Shown in pieces: positions 43,354 to 56,800 of a DNA stretch of 64,000 bases (within the stretch, counting starts at the first letter, position 1; every line of letters begins with the position of its first letter). The notes beneath the pieces were generated by a model. That model was not told the origin of the DNA. It did no database searches and worked only from the letters and a program-made list of their open reading frames with translations. Location of the stretch: positions 62,001 to 126,000 of the forward strand of contig MU405271.1 of assembly GCA_022836615.1 (NCBI GenBank), in the 5' to 3' direction. The translations under genes were made by a program, and so were the position numbers. The stretch comes from Annulohypoxylon bovei var. microspora. Lineage: Eukaryota > Ascomycota > Sordariomycetes > Xylariales > Hypoxylaceae.

Positions 43354-46300
43354 TCACGACAGAAGATTGCGTAGCGACGCATTGGCGCTAGCCCCACTCG
43401 CAGGTCGGCCGTCGTTTGGTCGTGGAGGTACATTACTATTTAGACTCGGTTCGCGACTCATGGAAATTCCATCTCGGGATACCGGCGGACTTCCATGTGC
43501 GTTTAAGAAAGGTGAAGAGCGTGAGCCAAGTAATCCTTGGGAGAAAGAATGTTCTGAAGCTCGCGGTGGTGGACTGCCATTTGTAAGTCCATGAAGTGAA
43601 TTATGTCCCGAATGGTACGGTGGCATGTTATAGGAAGAGCCATTTTGAACCGTCGCAGGACCTCGTCGAGGTGGAGATGGCGGAATTCCATTAAGCATGG
43701 GTTGCCCAAGTCCGTGCTGAATCGACGGTCCTTGGTGATGAGACATCGGAGCTATAGGTGGCGGCCGTAGATCGCGGAGATGGTTATGGTGTATCGGGCT
43801 AGGGCCGCCGGAGCTGCCATTCATCTGATGAAGAGCTGGCGGGTGCTGGGTCGGGCTGCGATGCCAGTCCCCATAAGACGCGCTGGGGGGTGGGTAGTGG
43901 TGAGGGGGCAAGGGTTGACCACCCGGAGCTGCCATCGGGCTCGTTCCGGTAGGAGGAGCGGTCAAAGGTAACGGTGGAGGGATATTTGCTGATGGAGGGT
44001 GTAATGGTGGCGTAGCGATTGCCGCTGTAGCTAAAGGCGTCGTTACTTGCGCGGGAGGAGCTCTGGGTCCCCACGAGTTCCCAAGGTCGGCGACCCTGTT
44101 CACGGAATTCGATACGTGAGGTGAGTGGTTTGCTACATTATTAGGAACCGTAGGCGCAGGCCTCGGGGGTTCATTGGATGGTGCATCCACTTTCGGAGGA
44201 GCGTGCGGTGTCAACTTTCGGTTCTCCCTTTTACACTTATGGCATTGGACACTCCTCTGAGCAACAAATTTCAGGGCCTCTCTACTGAGAGTTCCATGAT
44301 GTCCATTAGTCAGAACCTTTTGCTGGGTCTTGTCAATGGCCCACCACTTCGGGCTGACATCAATGCCACAAGTAATGCAGATTTTATCGCCGGAGTGAGG
44401 GCTGATAGAAGCCGAGTCGGCATTGTCAATTGGAGATGCTCTCTGGGCTGAGGGCGCCGAGTTGGAAACGGTCGTGGTTGACTGTCTTCGGTTCAAGTTC
44501 GTTTGTGCTGCAACAAAGGGCGTTTTAGTGGCAATATTAGCAAGATTAGCCTTACGGACGTTGCCCGTAAGAGTAAGATCTGCCTGCTTGTAGTTATGCA
44601 CGTAAAGCTGCAGGGCGTTCACAAGGGCGGGATCCTTGCTTTGACCATCGGGCTGAGGCACAGGGTCGTGCATCCGATGGACTAGGCTTTTTTGAGGAAT
44701 GTGTTCCTTGCACCAGACAGCTGCTGACATGATCCCCGTCTCCCCTCCAATAGTCACAATATTGTGTTGGTCTCTTCGGGAACCTTTCACGGGCGTGATC
44801 TCAAAACCGAGTAAATACCCATTCTGATGAGCACATTCCACGTGAACTAATCTGCAGTCAGCACTAGGAAATAAGTCGTTTATTGAAATCAAACTTACCA
44901 GGGGCACGGCAGTGATGACACGTCACACAAGCACCGCCTTTTTGCTTACACACCTTACAGACTTCGTCATATCTGCTGCGTGGTATGGATGGAATGCCTT
45001 CAGAGGGTCCCAGGGCTAGGGCGTTGGCGAATTTTACCTCAGGCATCCATACGGAACATGTAACATGGACCCAGTTGTTATCCGCTGTTCTCTTCAGAGG
45101 TTCCCTGGGATTGACTGGTCGATTCATATCTTCCTGTTTCTTGCGATAATACTCTGCGGCTTTCTGAGCGAGGTCGCGATCAACCCGCTCCTTCTCCTTT
45201 TCTTTTTCGGTCTTTTTCTTGTGTGAATTTTTCGGTGGTTCTACAAAGTCGTGCTCCGTGAATTCCACCGGGCATAAGACACAATTGTAATCCTAAAGAC
45301 AATGGTTAGTTGGGTGGGTCAAAGGACGGTATGAGATGCACTTACGATCGAGACTTGAGGGCTTTTATCGTTGAGACACATATCGCAAGTCCATTTGCCA
45401 GGAAGACGGCTGTCCATAACACCGTAACACTTCCGGTGAACAGTAAGTCGGCATTCCTTGCAAGAAAGATGGGTCGAGTCTCCTGTAGGGGCCATCTGGT
45501 GGCATATAGCGCAGGGTAGTGTGCGAGGTTTCGGTAGTTCCGGCACCGGCAGTGGTGCCTTTTCCACTGCCTTCTCCTTTTTCTTCTGCTGGTGCTGGTG
45601 GGTGACCTGTAAGCTACTGGAATCCACGCCGTTGGCCTCGGCCTCTTTATCGGCAATGGTTTTAAGCTTCTTCCGCGGGGGTGCCTCGCTAGTATTAGGT
45701 TGTGTAACAGGTGTTGCCGCAGCAGCTTGTGTCGTCGGAGCCACCCCATTTGGCGCAGTGTAGACGGTCATACTCATCATCTCTTCAGCTGCCCTGAGCT
45801 CCTTTAGCAACTCCTCATCAACCCTTCGCCTCCACGAACGCCCTCCCGCAGCAGCAACCTTCTTAGCAAGGTCTTCTATGTCTTCCCACTGGATAGCATA
45901 GCGTCGCCACAACTCTGCGCATCGTCTACACAAGGCTCCAACATATTGAATACCCTTGTCTTTATTTGAGTGCCTGCCACCTCCCTCGATTACCAGACCG
46001 GACGCGCTATTAGGCGCGCGCCGCCATTGTCGCGAGGTTTTAGTTGAGCAAAATCTGCAAATAAAACTTCTCTTCATTTTCTGGGCCTTTCCCGTGTCGA
46101 AAGCCGAGTCATCCTGGTCGTCAGCAACATCGTCCTGGAGCTTGTTTGCCGTCGCCTCGGCCTTCTTAGCTTCCTTTTTGCCCTTCCTGCCGGAAAAGTT
46201 GCCCCATATTTGCTTTCCTCGGTCGGTTTTCTTCCACGTGTAATAAAACCGGACAATTGTTGAATGCTTAACCGTTTTAACATGCTTCGTGACGAGGAAG

Positions 46301-48839
46301 AGCTCTGAACCAAACTTGGTCACAGCTTCTTCGAATTTCTTGATCTCGGCAGTGGTAAGCTCTGGTTCTTTGAAGGCCGACTTTTCAACTTTGTTTAGTG
46401 CCTTTAGAGACTTAGTTGGATCATAGTTATTTTTGAATAAGGTATTGATGGCTACGTCTTCGAGATTTGTTGACAGTTTCGGAAGATTGAACATCGGGAT
46501 CAGTTTCGTTTTTGCGCTTGTCATATAGTCGTCAAGTTGGGGTTCCTTGATAGATACACCTGGTGCATCTAAGGGCTTCCAGAGTAGTCGGGCTGTGTTA
46601 TTTGGATCATCGTTATCGTAGTCCTCGCCACGTGCTACGTATCCAGGAGGTTCGTCCTGAATCCATATCGGACGCTTTTCTCGAGCGACCCTTTCAGCCT
46701 CGAGGAGTGCAAGTGCTTCTTTCTGTTGCTTGCTGTCCTTCTTTCCGGCCTTCTTAATTTCTAGAGGCTTCACTAATTGAACTGGACGACCGGGCCAAGG
46801 CAGTACAGTTGCTTGATGCTTCGGTCCTAAACGGGAACCTGCTCGAGGATATATACGATCGTCGTAGTCTAGCGCATCCTCCGGTTTGCAGTGTTGCCCC
46901 AGATACCGATAAGGCCACAGGCTTGCATGATATATTTGCTCTGCCGTGGCGGGTTGGTGTGAGTCATCAATGCCGTCAGAAGGGCTGGTACGGTTGGTGT
47001 CGATAACGTCATCCTCGTCCTCCCAGACCTCCTCTTCGTCGGCTTCCGGATGTGGATCTAGCAAGCTTGGGGTGTGTCGGGCCTCCAGCTTCCTCTCCTG
47101 GGCACGACTGCATGCAGCACAAGCCCAAGCAAAACCACGTGACGGCTTCTTTAGCAAAGGTGGGCGAACGCAGTTCATATGATAGGTATGCGTACAAACA
47201 GCGCAGTCAACAGAATCGTTGCTGTCGGGTCGGATTAGTTACTGTTAATTATTATGACTCCCAATTGAATGGGAAGTGGAAAGGGAAAAAGAAAAATGGT
47301 AAATGGAAAAAGGGGAAGGTGTCTGATGACATAAGCAGATAGCTATCCGGCCATCCAGCTATCCAGCTATCCAGGAATGGTACGTACCTTGCGCAGTAAC
47401 CACTACACCTCTTGCATGATTTGACGGCACTGGTAAATTCCTTCGCTCGTCCCTGCTCCACTAAAATGTACTTCCACCGCTCGTCCAACACCTTTTTGAC
47501 TCGCTCGGGTACGTTGACGATCTGAAAACACGGAATTACGTCGTAGTTTTTCTGGATATAGCGATCGTATAATTTCTCATACCAGAAGCAATCGGGTGTT
47601 TTTCGGTAAGCTTCCATATCCTCGATTTCGGCTTTGTGGCGGATTTGACACTTGCCGCGCAATGCGGTTAACGGACTAATGTCCGAGTGCATTGTGGCGA
47701 AGATTAGTCTCGTGTCATTGACTTTTCTACCAATGTCCTTTGGCCGGTAGTACCAATTGATCCGCAAAGCTTCTACAGCCTTCGTTGAGTTATTCTGCAC
47801 GTGGAGGAATTCCATGATACGCCCTAGATAGTACGGTTCTCCGGGCGGCTCGCAAACAAGATATACGTGATCTAGATAGAGCAGAGTTAGTAAAAAATCC
47901 CACGATACAAGATTATACAGATTATGGGCTTCGTTGGGTTTGGTGGCTCTTACCATTTGCTTGCAGCGTGGTTCCGTCGTCCGCCACCAATTTTCCATCC
48001 TTCGGGATTGAACGACAGATTTCAAATGACAGCATATTCGTCATCTTGTATCCCGCGCCAGGTATTGCTGGCGTTCCTTGCGTAGCGCTGCGTCTTGTCG
48101 CTGTCGCGTTAGAGCTGGTCGGCGCTGGAGTATTAGCGTGGCTATGCGCATTGCTTGAGGCCGATTGCGTAGGTGCTTTTCGCTTCTTGGACGGGCCAGA
48201 AGACGTGGTAGCGGGCGTAGCATTCGAAGTCGCGTTGTTCGTCGAGTGCGGGTGCGGGTGCGAGTGCGAGTCCTTCGCTGTTGGGTGCGTACCGTTACTA
48301 ACACTACTAGCAGCTTTGCCATCCTCCGGTGCTGCACCTTTGCGTGATGTCGAATTCGTAGCTCGCGGTGCATCGCTAGTGCCATTTACTGATGCACTAG
48401 TATGTCGCGAGTTCTTCTTCGATTCGTCGTCCTTCTTCTCCGCGTAGGCGTCGAACATGTCGACGTCTACATCTTTGTCCTCCGCGTAATTGGGCCGCGC
48501 CTGACCGCGATTGCGGGAGCGCGTGCCATAGGGAGATGGACCTGTCATGGCCTCCTTCGCGGAGGGGTTCGATCCAGAGGAGATAGATTTCGTCATGGGT
48601 TGAGAGTTGGCTGCATCTTCTCCCGAGTGCTTAGGGTTGCTAGTTTTTGAAGGTTGGGTGTTGTTGGTGGTAGGTGCTGATGATGCGGATGTGGATGTGG
48701 ACGTGGATGTGGTGGTGGGTGCGGATGTGTGAGGTGTGTACTTATTTTGTTGCGTGGATCCGAGTTCTGGGATTTCCTTATTATTCGAAGATGACGAAGG
48801 ATTTAACTTGTCATCGGGGTCGCTTGATTTCTGCGCCAT
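43354..48839 (-). CDS. SNT2: Snt2-type BAH-PHD chromatin regulator
   Basis: Snt2 forms the Snt2C complex with Ecm5 and the Rpd3 deacetylase in yeast and controls stress and nutrient genes; in plant-pathogenic fungi it affects conidiation and autophagy. Exons 48839-47954, 47871-47388, 47221-45346, 45292-44899 and 44846-43354 encode 1710 residues. Seen in order: a disordered Ser/Thr-rich N-terminus; a BAH domain (about 270-410, HVYLVCEPPGEPYYLGRIMEF); PHD finger 1 (CKRCSGYC...CAVCTHTYHMNC); a SANT-like helix bundle (ELTTAEIKKFEEAVTKFG, RFYYTWKKT); a GATA-like finger (CRFCSTKTSRQWRRAP...CRRCAELW); PHD 2 (CAICHQMAP...CDMCLND); an extended PHD (CVLCPVEF...CKVCKQKGGACVTCHHCRAPVHVECAHQNG), created by the last splice; then another Cys finger and a Pro/Ser-rich tail. 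Intron 4 must use the ATTAG acceptor for frame. Confidence 0.92.
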
Positions 48840-50131
48840 GGTGGGCGATTAAAAGGCGGCGCATCCAATGTGACACGGAGAAACGCCGAAAAGTTGACGG
48901 CGTGTTAGCTGCAGCAGATGTATGCAAAGCTGTGTGTCCCATAAAGAGGTGTGGAAGTGCCAAAGGTGCCAATCTAGGTGCAAACCTCGCAGTCAGAATG
49001 TTTCAGACAAGAACTGGGCTGTATGCCATGGATTTCGTTATGAGCGTTTCGCCGGTGGTACCACGGCAAGCTAGAAACAAGGGTCTGTGGGAAGCTTACC
49101 GAATTATGTCCCACGATGGTCCTGGCTCGAGGTCGGCAAGAGAGGGTGTATGTAGACAAGTAAAGAAGTAGAGAAGAACACCGGTAAATAGAACAGGTGA
49201 ATATGCTTATTGCACCTAGCGGGAGGGTTAGATACCGAAAGGTTGCTAGGAAAAGAACGAAAAAAAGGAAAATAAGCAAAACATGCAGGATATAGAATAT
49301 CTGGCCGTGTACGTAAATGGGTGGTGAAGTTTGCGTGCGAGTAAAAAAAGAAGGTGGGAGTTGGGAAGCGTGAGGCGTGGGAGACGTGACGGCGAGATGT
49401 GGGACGGGAAAAGGATGTACAGGTAGGTAGAAGTAGAAATAAGTAGTAGAAGTGAAGGTTTATGTAAAGCAAGGCCAAGATGGACCGGGGAGGTTCGAGG
49501 CGGCGGGACAGACCATCAAATCGGTGTCCACTCTCGACACGACTAGCCGGGTAGGTAATAGGCCATAAGGATCACACAGGATGACAAGGTAGGCCGGGTC
49601 GGTAAAGGTACAGTAGGTAGGTAGGCAGGTAATAAAGCAGTAAAGGTAGAATGATGTGTGTATGTGTATGGGGAATAGGAAATGGGGAATGAGATGTATG
49701 GATAGATGAAGAGAACCAATGACTTACCAGACTATTTAATAAGTAGTTAAATAAGTAATTATGTACGAAGTACGTATGGTGCGTAGTGTGTACAGACTGA
49801 TGTGTCGATGGATGGATGTTATGTATGTAGTAGATATTGCCAGAGGCATGGGTCGCCAAGAACGAGCATCAACGAAAGAAGCATACGATAGTCGGCCTAT
49901 GATATCGAGATTGTCGATACATCAAAATCAATAGAGGGAAGAAAGCTAGAAGATCGAAACCCCGAAAATCGAGAGATCTCTCTTTCTACCTAGTACCGAG
50001 AAGTTAGAGGCTAATGAGACGACACGGATGCTCTAACCTAGATGAAGCAGAATTGGAAAAACGAAACTTCCAAGGTTGAGAAACGAGAGGTCTGGTAGGG
50101 CGGGTAGGGTTGGGTTTGAAAAGTACGGAAA

Positions 50132-50155
50132 AAGGTGACAAGGTGACAAGGTGAC
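50132..50155 (+). repeat. Three tandem AAGGTGAC units
   Basis: Three exact 8-base copies about 1.3 kb upstream of the SNT2 start codon. The reverse complement GTCACCTT is read by the SNT2 strand. Function unknown. Confidence 0.6.
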
Positions 50156-53100
50156 ATACCTTATTATGGAGGAATGGATTAATATTGAGAAGGGTCGCCT
50201 CTTTTCTTCGGTTTCCTTTCGACGAACGTTAGAATAATAGTACGTAGATACATGGGGTACCAGGGTACACTAACATACATTGGATAATAAAGCTAGAACA
50301 TTGAACCTTGGAACATTGAAGCTAGGAGGTGCTCTCACAAGGGCTGATATTTGACTGGCGCATCGCATTCGAAGGAGGGCAAAAAGGTCAAAAGGTCGAG
50401 AGATCAAGAAGATCCGTGGGGATTCAAAAATGCAACATCTTTACCCATACAAGCCATTTGATTATTTTGTATGTACCTACATATAAGGTACCCAGACCTC
50501 TCAATCATGTATGTACGCATTGATTTGCATACAGTACACTAAACTGGGCAACTGGGGCACCGTACGTAACGTGCATCTAGCAACTTCATCAATGCCCATA
50601 TGTATGGATGTGTGTATGTATATATGTAATAATATGAGGGAGCGGGAGACTAGCAAGACCAGACACCAGACACCAGACACACACAACACAACGCACAAAG
50701 AAAGACACGGGGAATTTGTGGATGGATGGGGGGACCAGCAAGAAGATTGGAAAGATGGAGTTAGGATCTTCAGCCATTCAAACTCTGATATTGTCCCAGC
50801 TGGAATTATTAGGAAGACGGTAGCGCCGCGGTACCGATACATCTTAGCGGCAGGGTTAGTATAGAATAAACCTTGTAACCACGCAGAATTGAGAGAGATG
50901 AAGAACTATATGTTGTACATATACTTTAGTGTGGGGCAGCGACTGAGGTTAAAAAGTCTCGCCTTGGCCCACACCATCAACCATACCCCTGTCAGTCCAA
51001 CCAACTTACGCTTCCTGCTTAAAGGCTGCAGGCTCTATTCGACTTCATCTCATCATTCTGTGCATCTAGAAATCTACGCCGTGCCCTGGTTGTTCTTCTC
51101 ATCGACAAAGAAATATGGTCACGGCCGTACTGATGGGAATACCCTTCTCGATCAAGATTTCATTTTACCTTTCTAGGTTAGATTATAACCCGTCAAATTC
51201 AATCAATCGTGGCTATACACACCTAGGTATCCTTTCAAACCAATTGTATACCCGATCTATTTTGCCTAGCTTGCTTGCTTGACAGTGCAATATTTTCGTG
51301 ATGCGTTTGTGTGTTGCTTAAGCATCTTCGCTTAGGAGCGAACGACGTGCCTGTGGGTATCTCGTGGATGGAAGTAGGAAATATCTTGTTTTATACTAAT
51401 ACAGATCGTCGCCGCCTCGTTATTGTTGTTCCTCATTTACTCAATTTACGGAGGTACTGCGCGTCCCGAATCCTCAAGCTCACCTCATCGGGGCGGACTG
51501 CGCATAGTATGTATGACAAGCAGCATTCCTATCACCTGTCGCACTTTTATGGGTGGGGATCTGGCCAAGATTGGCCGCGAGTCAAGACCGCCCATCCGAG
51601 ATTTTCGACGCAACCAAGCGCCGTTGTCTATCTGCCCTTTTTTTGCACCGAGATGTTGCGGTAGCAGCCAAATTAAGCCGCACCACATTACCTATCCATC
51701 CCGCATTGATTAACAGAATGGATGTCATCGACTATAGCTAGCACGTGTTTTAGTGTGGTGTAGATGCAATTCGATCTTGGACCTCGATATATACTGCGAA
51801 AGGACGAGGCACCGGGCAGTCAGTCTGGCGAGCCTGGGCATCTCTGGCCGGACAAAAACGACAGGTGTCGAAGCAAACCCCCACCTTACGATCCAATGGT
51901 CCAACCAGATCGCATGGGACAGGGATGTCGCCCGTCACCGCCGTGCGATACAAGACACACACCCAAGACAACCGAGCTCATAAATCTGCGAGGAATATGG
52001 CAGAAAGTATTGTTTCTAATGAAAATGTCCGCTTTTCTATCATAATTGAAGGTTTATTTCGTCGGCTAATAGAACAATGACCTTCTAAGCGCGTATTAAT
52101 TTTATTTCTTTTTCTATGTCCAATAGGTAGATAGGTACAAAACCATGCGTTTTGAACCCGGACGTAACCGGGACTAGAAATGGCCCTACTCGGTGTGATC
52201 GATCTCTAATCCAGGGTCTTCAAGAGCATGCTGGAACTGGTTATGAGGCGTGGAGGAATGTTTTAGCCACATTATTATTTGCGAGTACACCGGCGAAAAT
52301 GATTATGTATCCGCATAAAAAGGAAGCGTCATTCTATTCTAAAGCCATTCGTTGAGTAAGAGTTCGATCGACGCGAATAGGCTCTAATGGTATAGAAGCT
52401 ATCTATGTACCTGAGGTTGGTAAATATACTAGTCGGAAGCCTAGCTTCAATGTTATATCCAACGAGATATAGTACATAGGTAGGTAGGCATTTCTGTTTC
52501 CCTGAGATTCGTTACTTGCTACCCAAAAAATATCACGCTCTTGGTCTCTTTCATCGATACCTACCGATCCACAAGTCCTGATCGCAAGGGTGGGAGTGCC
52601 CAATAATAGTTAGAAATTGGAGAAGCTTGGCATCCAGCATCCAGGACAACTTTCATATTCTAACATCAGCAGCACCTATCTAGGCTGCTAAGTAATTGCC
52701 TACTTCTCTTTATTCTCACCGGTTCGACGTACCCCCCGCAAGTTGGGAACTGCCCGAGGGATACTTGATATGTACTTATCGGACAAAAAGTGACGAGTTG
52801 GGAAGAAAACGATAGGATGACTACTAACTTTAGTATGTCATCTACGTGCAACTTAGTTTTTCGCCACCCGCAGAGGTAAATCCGGAAGCGAACCCACTGA
52901 TATTAAGCATGCCCATCCAAACCATCATTTGTCTACCGATGAGTACCTACACAAGGTCAGTATGTAGATATACTTACCCAATGGAATAAAATGGCGCCTG
53001 TCACTCGATCGTATATCGGACGTTGTTGCAGGTCAAATGAGAAACTTGAAGTCGAAATGATCAGATGTTTACCTAGTAGGTATAGTTATCCTTAATAATG

Positions 53101-53170
53101 ACTAAAAGATGAATGATCAAATTCCTTAGTAACCCCGACGATGCCGAGATGTAGAAATAGAAAGGGCTAA

Positions 53171-53200
53171 GGCTTTTTTTGCTAGCATGTAAAAAAAGCC
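53171..53200. repeat. 10-bp perfect hairpin (GGCTTTTTTT / AAAAAAAGCC)
   Basis: Two exact complementary 10-base arms around a 10-base loop (GCTAGCATGT), in the intergenic region upstream of HELQ. It could simply arise from facing T and A runs; no terminator role is implied in a fungus. Confidence 0.55.
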
Positions 53201-53866
53201 CTAGGTCGAGGTTGCCTACCCGTTTAATGTTACATTAGTACCTACCGAAGAGGCAATTAAGTTGGAAAGGTTGACGTTGGAGGAAGACCCCCGACCGCGG
53301 CGAAGTTCGCAAATCGGTCGGCACGGGCCACCCTGACAAGTCAAATCAGAGATCCAATGAAAGGCCGCGTGATTCAGTTGATGCACCATTTCCCTTTTGG
53401 GATGACGGCTACAATGATTACGCGATCCCGTACCTGATTATGTCAAATAAGTGGAGTATTCGGAGACCAGGCGCCATTTCCCGGGTCTGCGTTGCCTAGG
53501 TGCGCAGGCATGCGTTGATTGATCCTCCACTAAACTTGGCATATGCAAGGGGATATCGGTATGTATTTCTGTATTTCTATTTTACACTTTCGGCACACGT
53601 GACTCGGCGTAGCTTTCGTGTCTAACTTCAAATGATCATTTCGATTCCGTGCTTCGGCATTTATTAATATCACGAACAATATCACGAACTTCTTAGGTAC
53701 CGACCGAAGTTACCTAGCTACATTTTCGCCCTGCTTTGCATAGTGTGGATTGGAAACGTCTCATTTGCTTTGAACTAATCAATAGCTCCGATGCATCTTA
53801 TCAGTGTCTATCAGACCAAATTTGTCGTATGGTCACTTTGCCCCTTGCTCGACTAGGGGGTTCGTC

Positions 53867-56800
53867 ATGGATCAACGGCGGGGAATTTTTCATAAGACAA
53901 CGCTTGAGTCGACGACTACTTTGCAGCAGAATTCATTTCATACAACCACCCTCGCAGGTCACAAAAGACCCCTTGTCGATGCTAGTAATTCCGAACAGCA
54001 GCAGCAGCAGGCTTCAGTGTCAAAAAGGCAGAATGAATTCCAAAGAGCATCAGCTATAGGAAACGAATTGCCTAAATTAACTGCTAGCATCATCGCCGCT
54101 ACTGATCCAGATGCTACTGCGCAACCATCTGAATATTCGCAGCGCCGGGCAGTACAGGCCACCCCCAGATCAACGTCTGATCGTTCTCTCTCATTATCCT
54201 TTCCGAGATATGGCTTGCCTAGTTCGCTAGTGAATAACCTAAATGCTCTTGGCATTAAAGAGATCTATCCCTGGCAAAAGCAATGTCTTTTGGGCCCAGG
54301 TCTCCTAAACGGGTCCAAAAACCTGGTCTATACAGCGCCGACCGGGGGCGGGAAATCTCTAGTCGCTGATATTCTAATGCTGAAAAGAGTCCTGGAAGAC
54401 AGCAACGCCAAGGCTTTGTTAGTACTACCTTATGTTGCATTGGTCCAGGAGAAGGTTCGGTGGCTACGGAATGTTGCGCAAGATATCAAGAGGCAAGACC
54501 CTCATAAAGATACATCCGAGAAGAAGGAAACTTCGCTTTGGCAAAGACGTGCCGACGAAGATACAGTGAGAGTCGTCGGATTTTTCGGCGGCGGCAAAGT
54601 CAGAGCCACGTGGGCTGACTTCGATATTGGAGTTTGCACTTTCGAAAAGGTCTGTTTATGCTGGTTTTCATGTAATTTAAGTCTAATAGGAATACAGGCA
54701 AACACGCTTATAAACACTGCCATTGATGATTGCACCATTACTAATCTTAGAGCTGTCGTGCTAGACGAGCTTCACATGGTAGACGACGACCATCGCGGTT
54801 ATCTCATGGAACTTATCGCTACAAAACTTCTAAGTCTTGAGCATGAGGTCCAAATAGTTGGCATGAGCGCGACCTTACAAAATATCGATCTACTATCACG
54901 ATGGTTGGACGCGCACATCTACAGTACGTTCTATCGACCGGTACCTATCGAAGAGTACCTCGTCCACGAAGGCAAAATTTACCCGGCCTCATCAACCAGT
55001 GGATTACTCAAGACTGCCAGTCAGCTCGCTTCGACGCATGCCAATGCAAGTCAGCTTCAGAATCATCCCGTGAGAATTGTACAACCTAGCATACACAAGG
55101 AGTTTAAGGATCCGGTATTAAATGCCGTCGTCGCATTAGCAACCGAGACCGCGAGATCAGGTTATGGTGCTCTTGTGTTCTGCAATAGTCGTCGGTTAGT
55201 ATCCAAACCTCCTTGCTAAAGAGTTGTCGCACGTCGCGTCGAGTCATTTATTTCCCCTTTCCTCTGCATTTTATACTGTTAAGTAAGGCTAATATATTCA
55301 TAGTATGTTACAGTATATTTCATTATTATTATTTGGCCTTCTTACCCCTCTTAGATGGGAGACTATTCTTTAAGTAGCCCTTCTAAACTAGGGTTAGGTT
55401 TGCTAACATATAAACAGATGGCTGTGAATTCGACGCACGACTTATCAGTCGTGCTATAAATGATACTTCTCATCTCGACCCAACCATCGTCGAGAAAAGA
55501 CTAGACCTTTTAGCAGACTTACGCAGTCTCAGTACGGGACTTGATCCGTGTTTGGCTGAAACTGTCACGTCTGGGGTTGCTTTTCATCATGCTGGCCTAA
55601 CAACAGAAGAGCGTGATTTAATTGCTAGTGCTTACGATGGCGGCGTGCTAAAGATACTGGTAGCAACTTGCAGCCTTGCCGCCGGTATCAACCTTCCAGC
55701 GAGGAGAGTCATACTTCACAATGCACGAATGGGTCGAGATTTAGTCGGGCCCTCTATGCTCCGCCAGATGCGCGGCCGTGCGGGGAGGAAAGGAAAGGAT
55801 GAGATAGGAGAGACTTACTTGTGTTGTCGGAAAGATGATCTTCAGGCCGTCATCGAGCTTATGCATGCGGAGTTACCTCATATCTCAAGTGGGCTAACAA
55901 CGGACAGGCATCGCATACAGCGCGCATTACTAGAAGTCATCGCTATCAAATTAGCGAACTCAAGAGACACTGTTGATGATTACATCCAAAAAACTTTATT
56001 GAACCTGTCTGCAGATCCCGACATCATAAAAACCCATGTTGAGTCTAGTCTAGAAGACTTGGCTGCCCTGGGATTCATTCACTCCGATGAGCCTGACTTA
56101 TATGCTACGACACAGCTAGGCAAGGCGGTTGTTGCCTCATCATTGGAGCCAGAGGACGGCGCGTTCATTCATCGAGAAATGCAGCGCGCATTGCGTGCCT
56201 TTGTAATGGATGGAGAAATGCGTAAGTAATAGCGCTAAGTTCATCTTTACTCATACCTAGTAGTTATTATTTTGTTTGATTTCAATAGTTCATCTGGTAT
56301 TATAAAGTTGGTTATCAAGAATGATGACTTACGAGGGTGTTACAGACATCCTATATACGTTCACGCCGGTGCATGATACATCAGTTACAATCAACTGGCG
56401 AGTCTTTAGGTCGGAAATGGAAGGCCTCGACGATAGTGGGCTCCGCGTCATGACCTTCCTTGGCCTGAAACCGACACAAGTTAACAAGATGTAAGTAATG
56501 AATCCTACAACGAAACCACCATACTCATCTATCATAGGGCGCAAGGTGGAAACTTGAAAGAAACGACACCAGAAGAAAAGGAAACTGCCCGTGTCTATCG
56601 CAGGTTCTACTTAGCTCTGCAACTGAGGGACCTGTGTAACGAGATGCCTATTCATTTTGTCTCTCATAAATACGATACGGCCCGAGGTGCCGTACAGAAC
56701 CTTGCGCAGACATGCCAAGGATTCGCTGCTGGAAGTGAGTAAATTCTGAGACCTTTCTAGTCTCTATTTTAGGATATTTGTTACCCCTGGGGCCGTTTCA

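Larger units (their letters stand above)
48840..53866. other. 5-kb intergenic region between SNT2 and HELQ
   Basis: The largest gene-free stretch. The SNT2-proximal part (about 48840-50900) is rich in short simple repeats (runs of GTAGGTAG, GTGTATGT, a 3x AAGGTGAC unit at 50132-50155, ACACCAG units at about 50662-50685) and may be promoter and a long 5' leader. I found no frame with family features on either strand. A strong hairpin lies at 53171-53200. The final part holds the HELQ promoter. Confidence 0.45.

Noticed and set aside
48674..49171. 165-codon plus-strand frame over the SNT2 start
   Set aside because: Its Met/Trp-rich beginning is the complement of the Thr/Ser/Ala repeat in SNT2 exon 1; no independent support.
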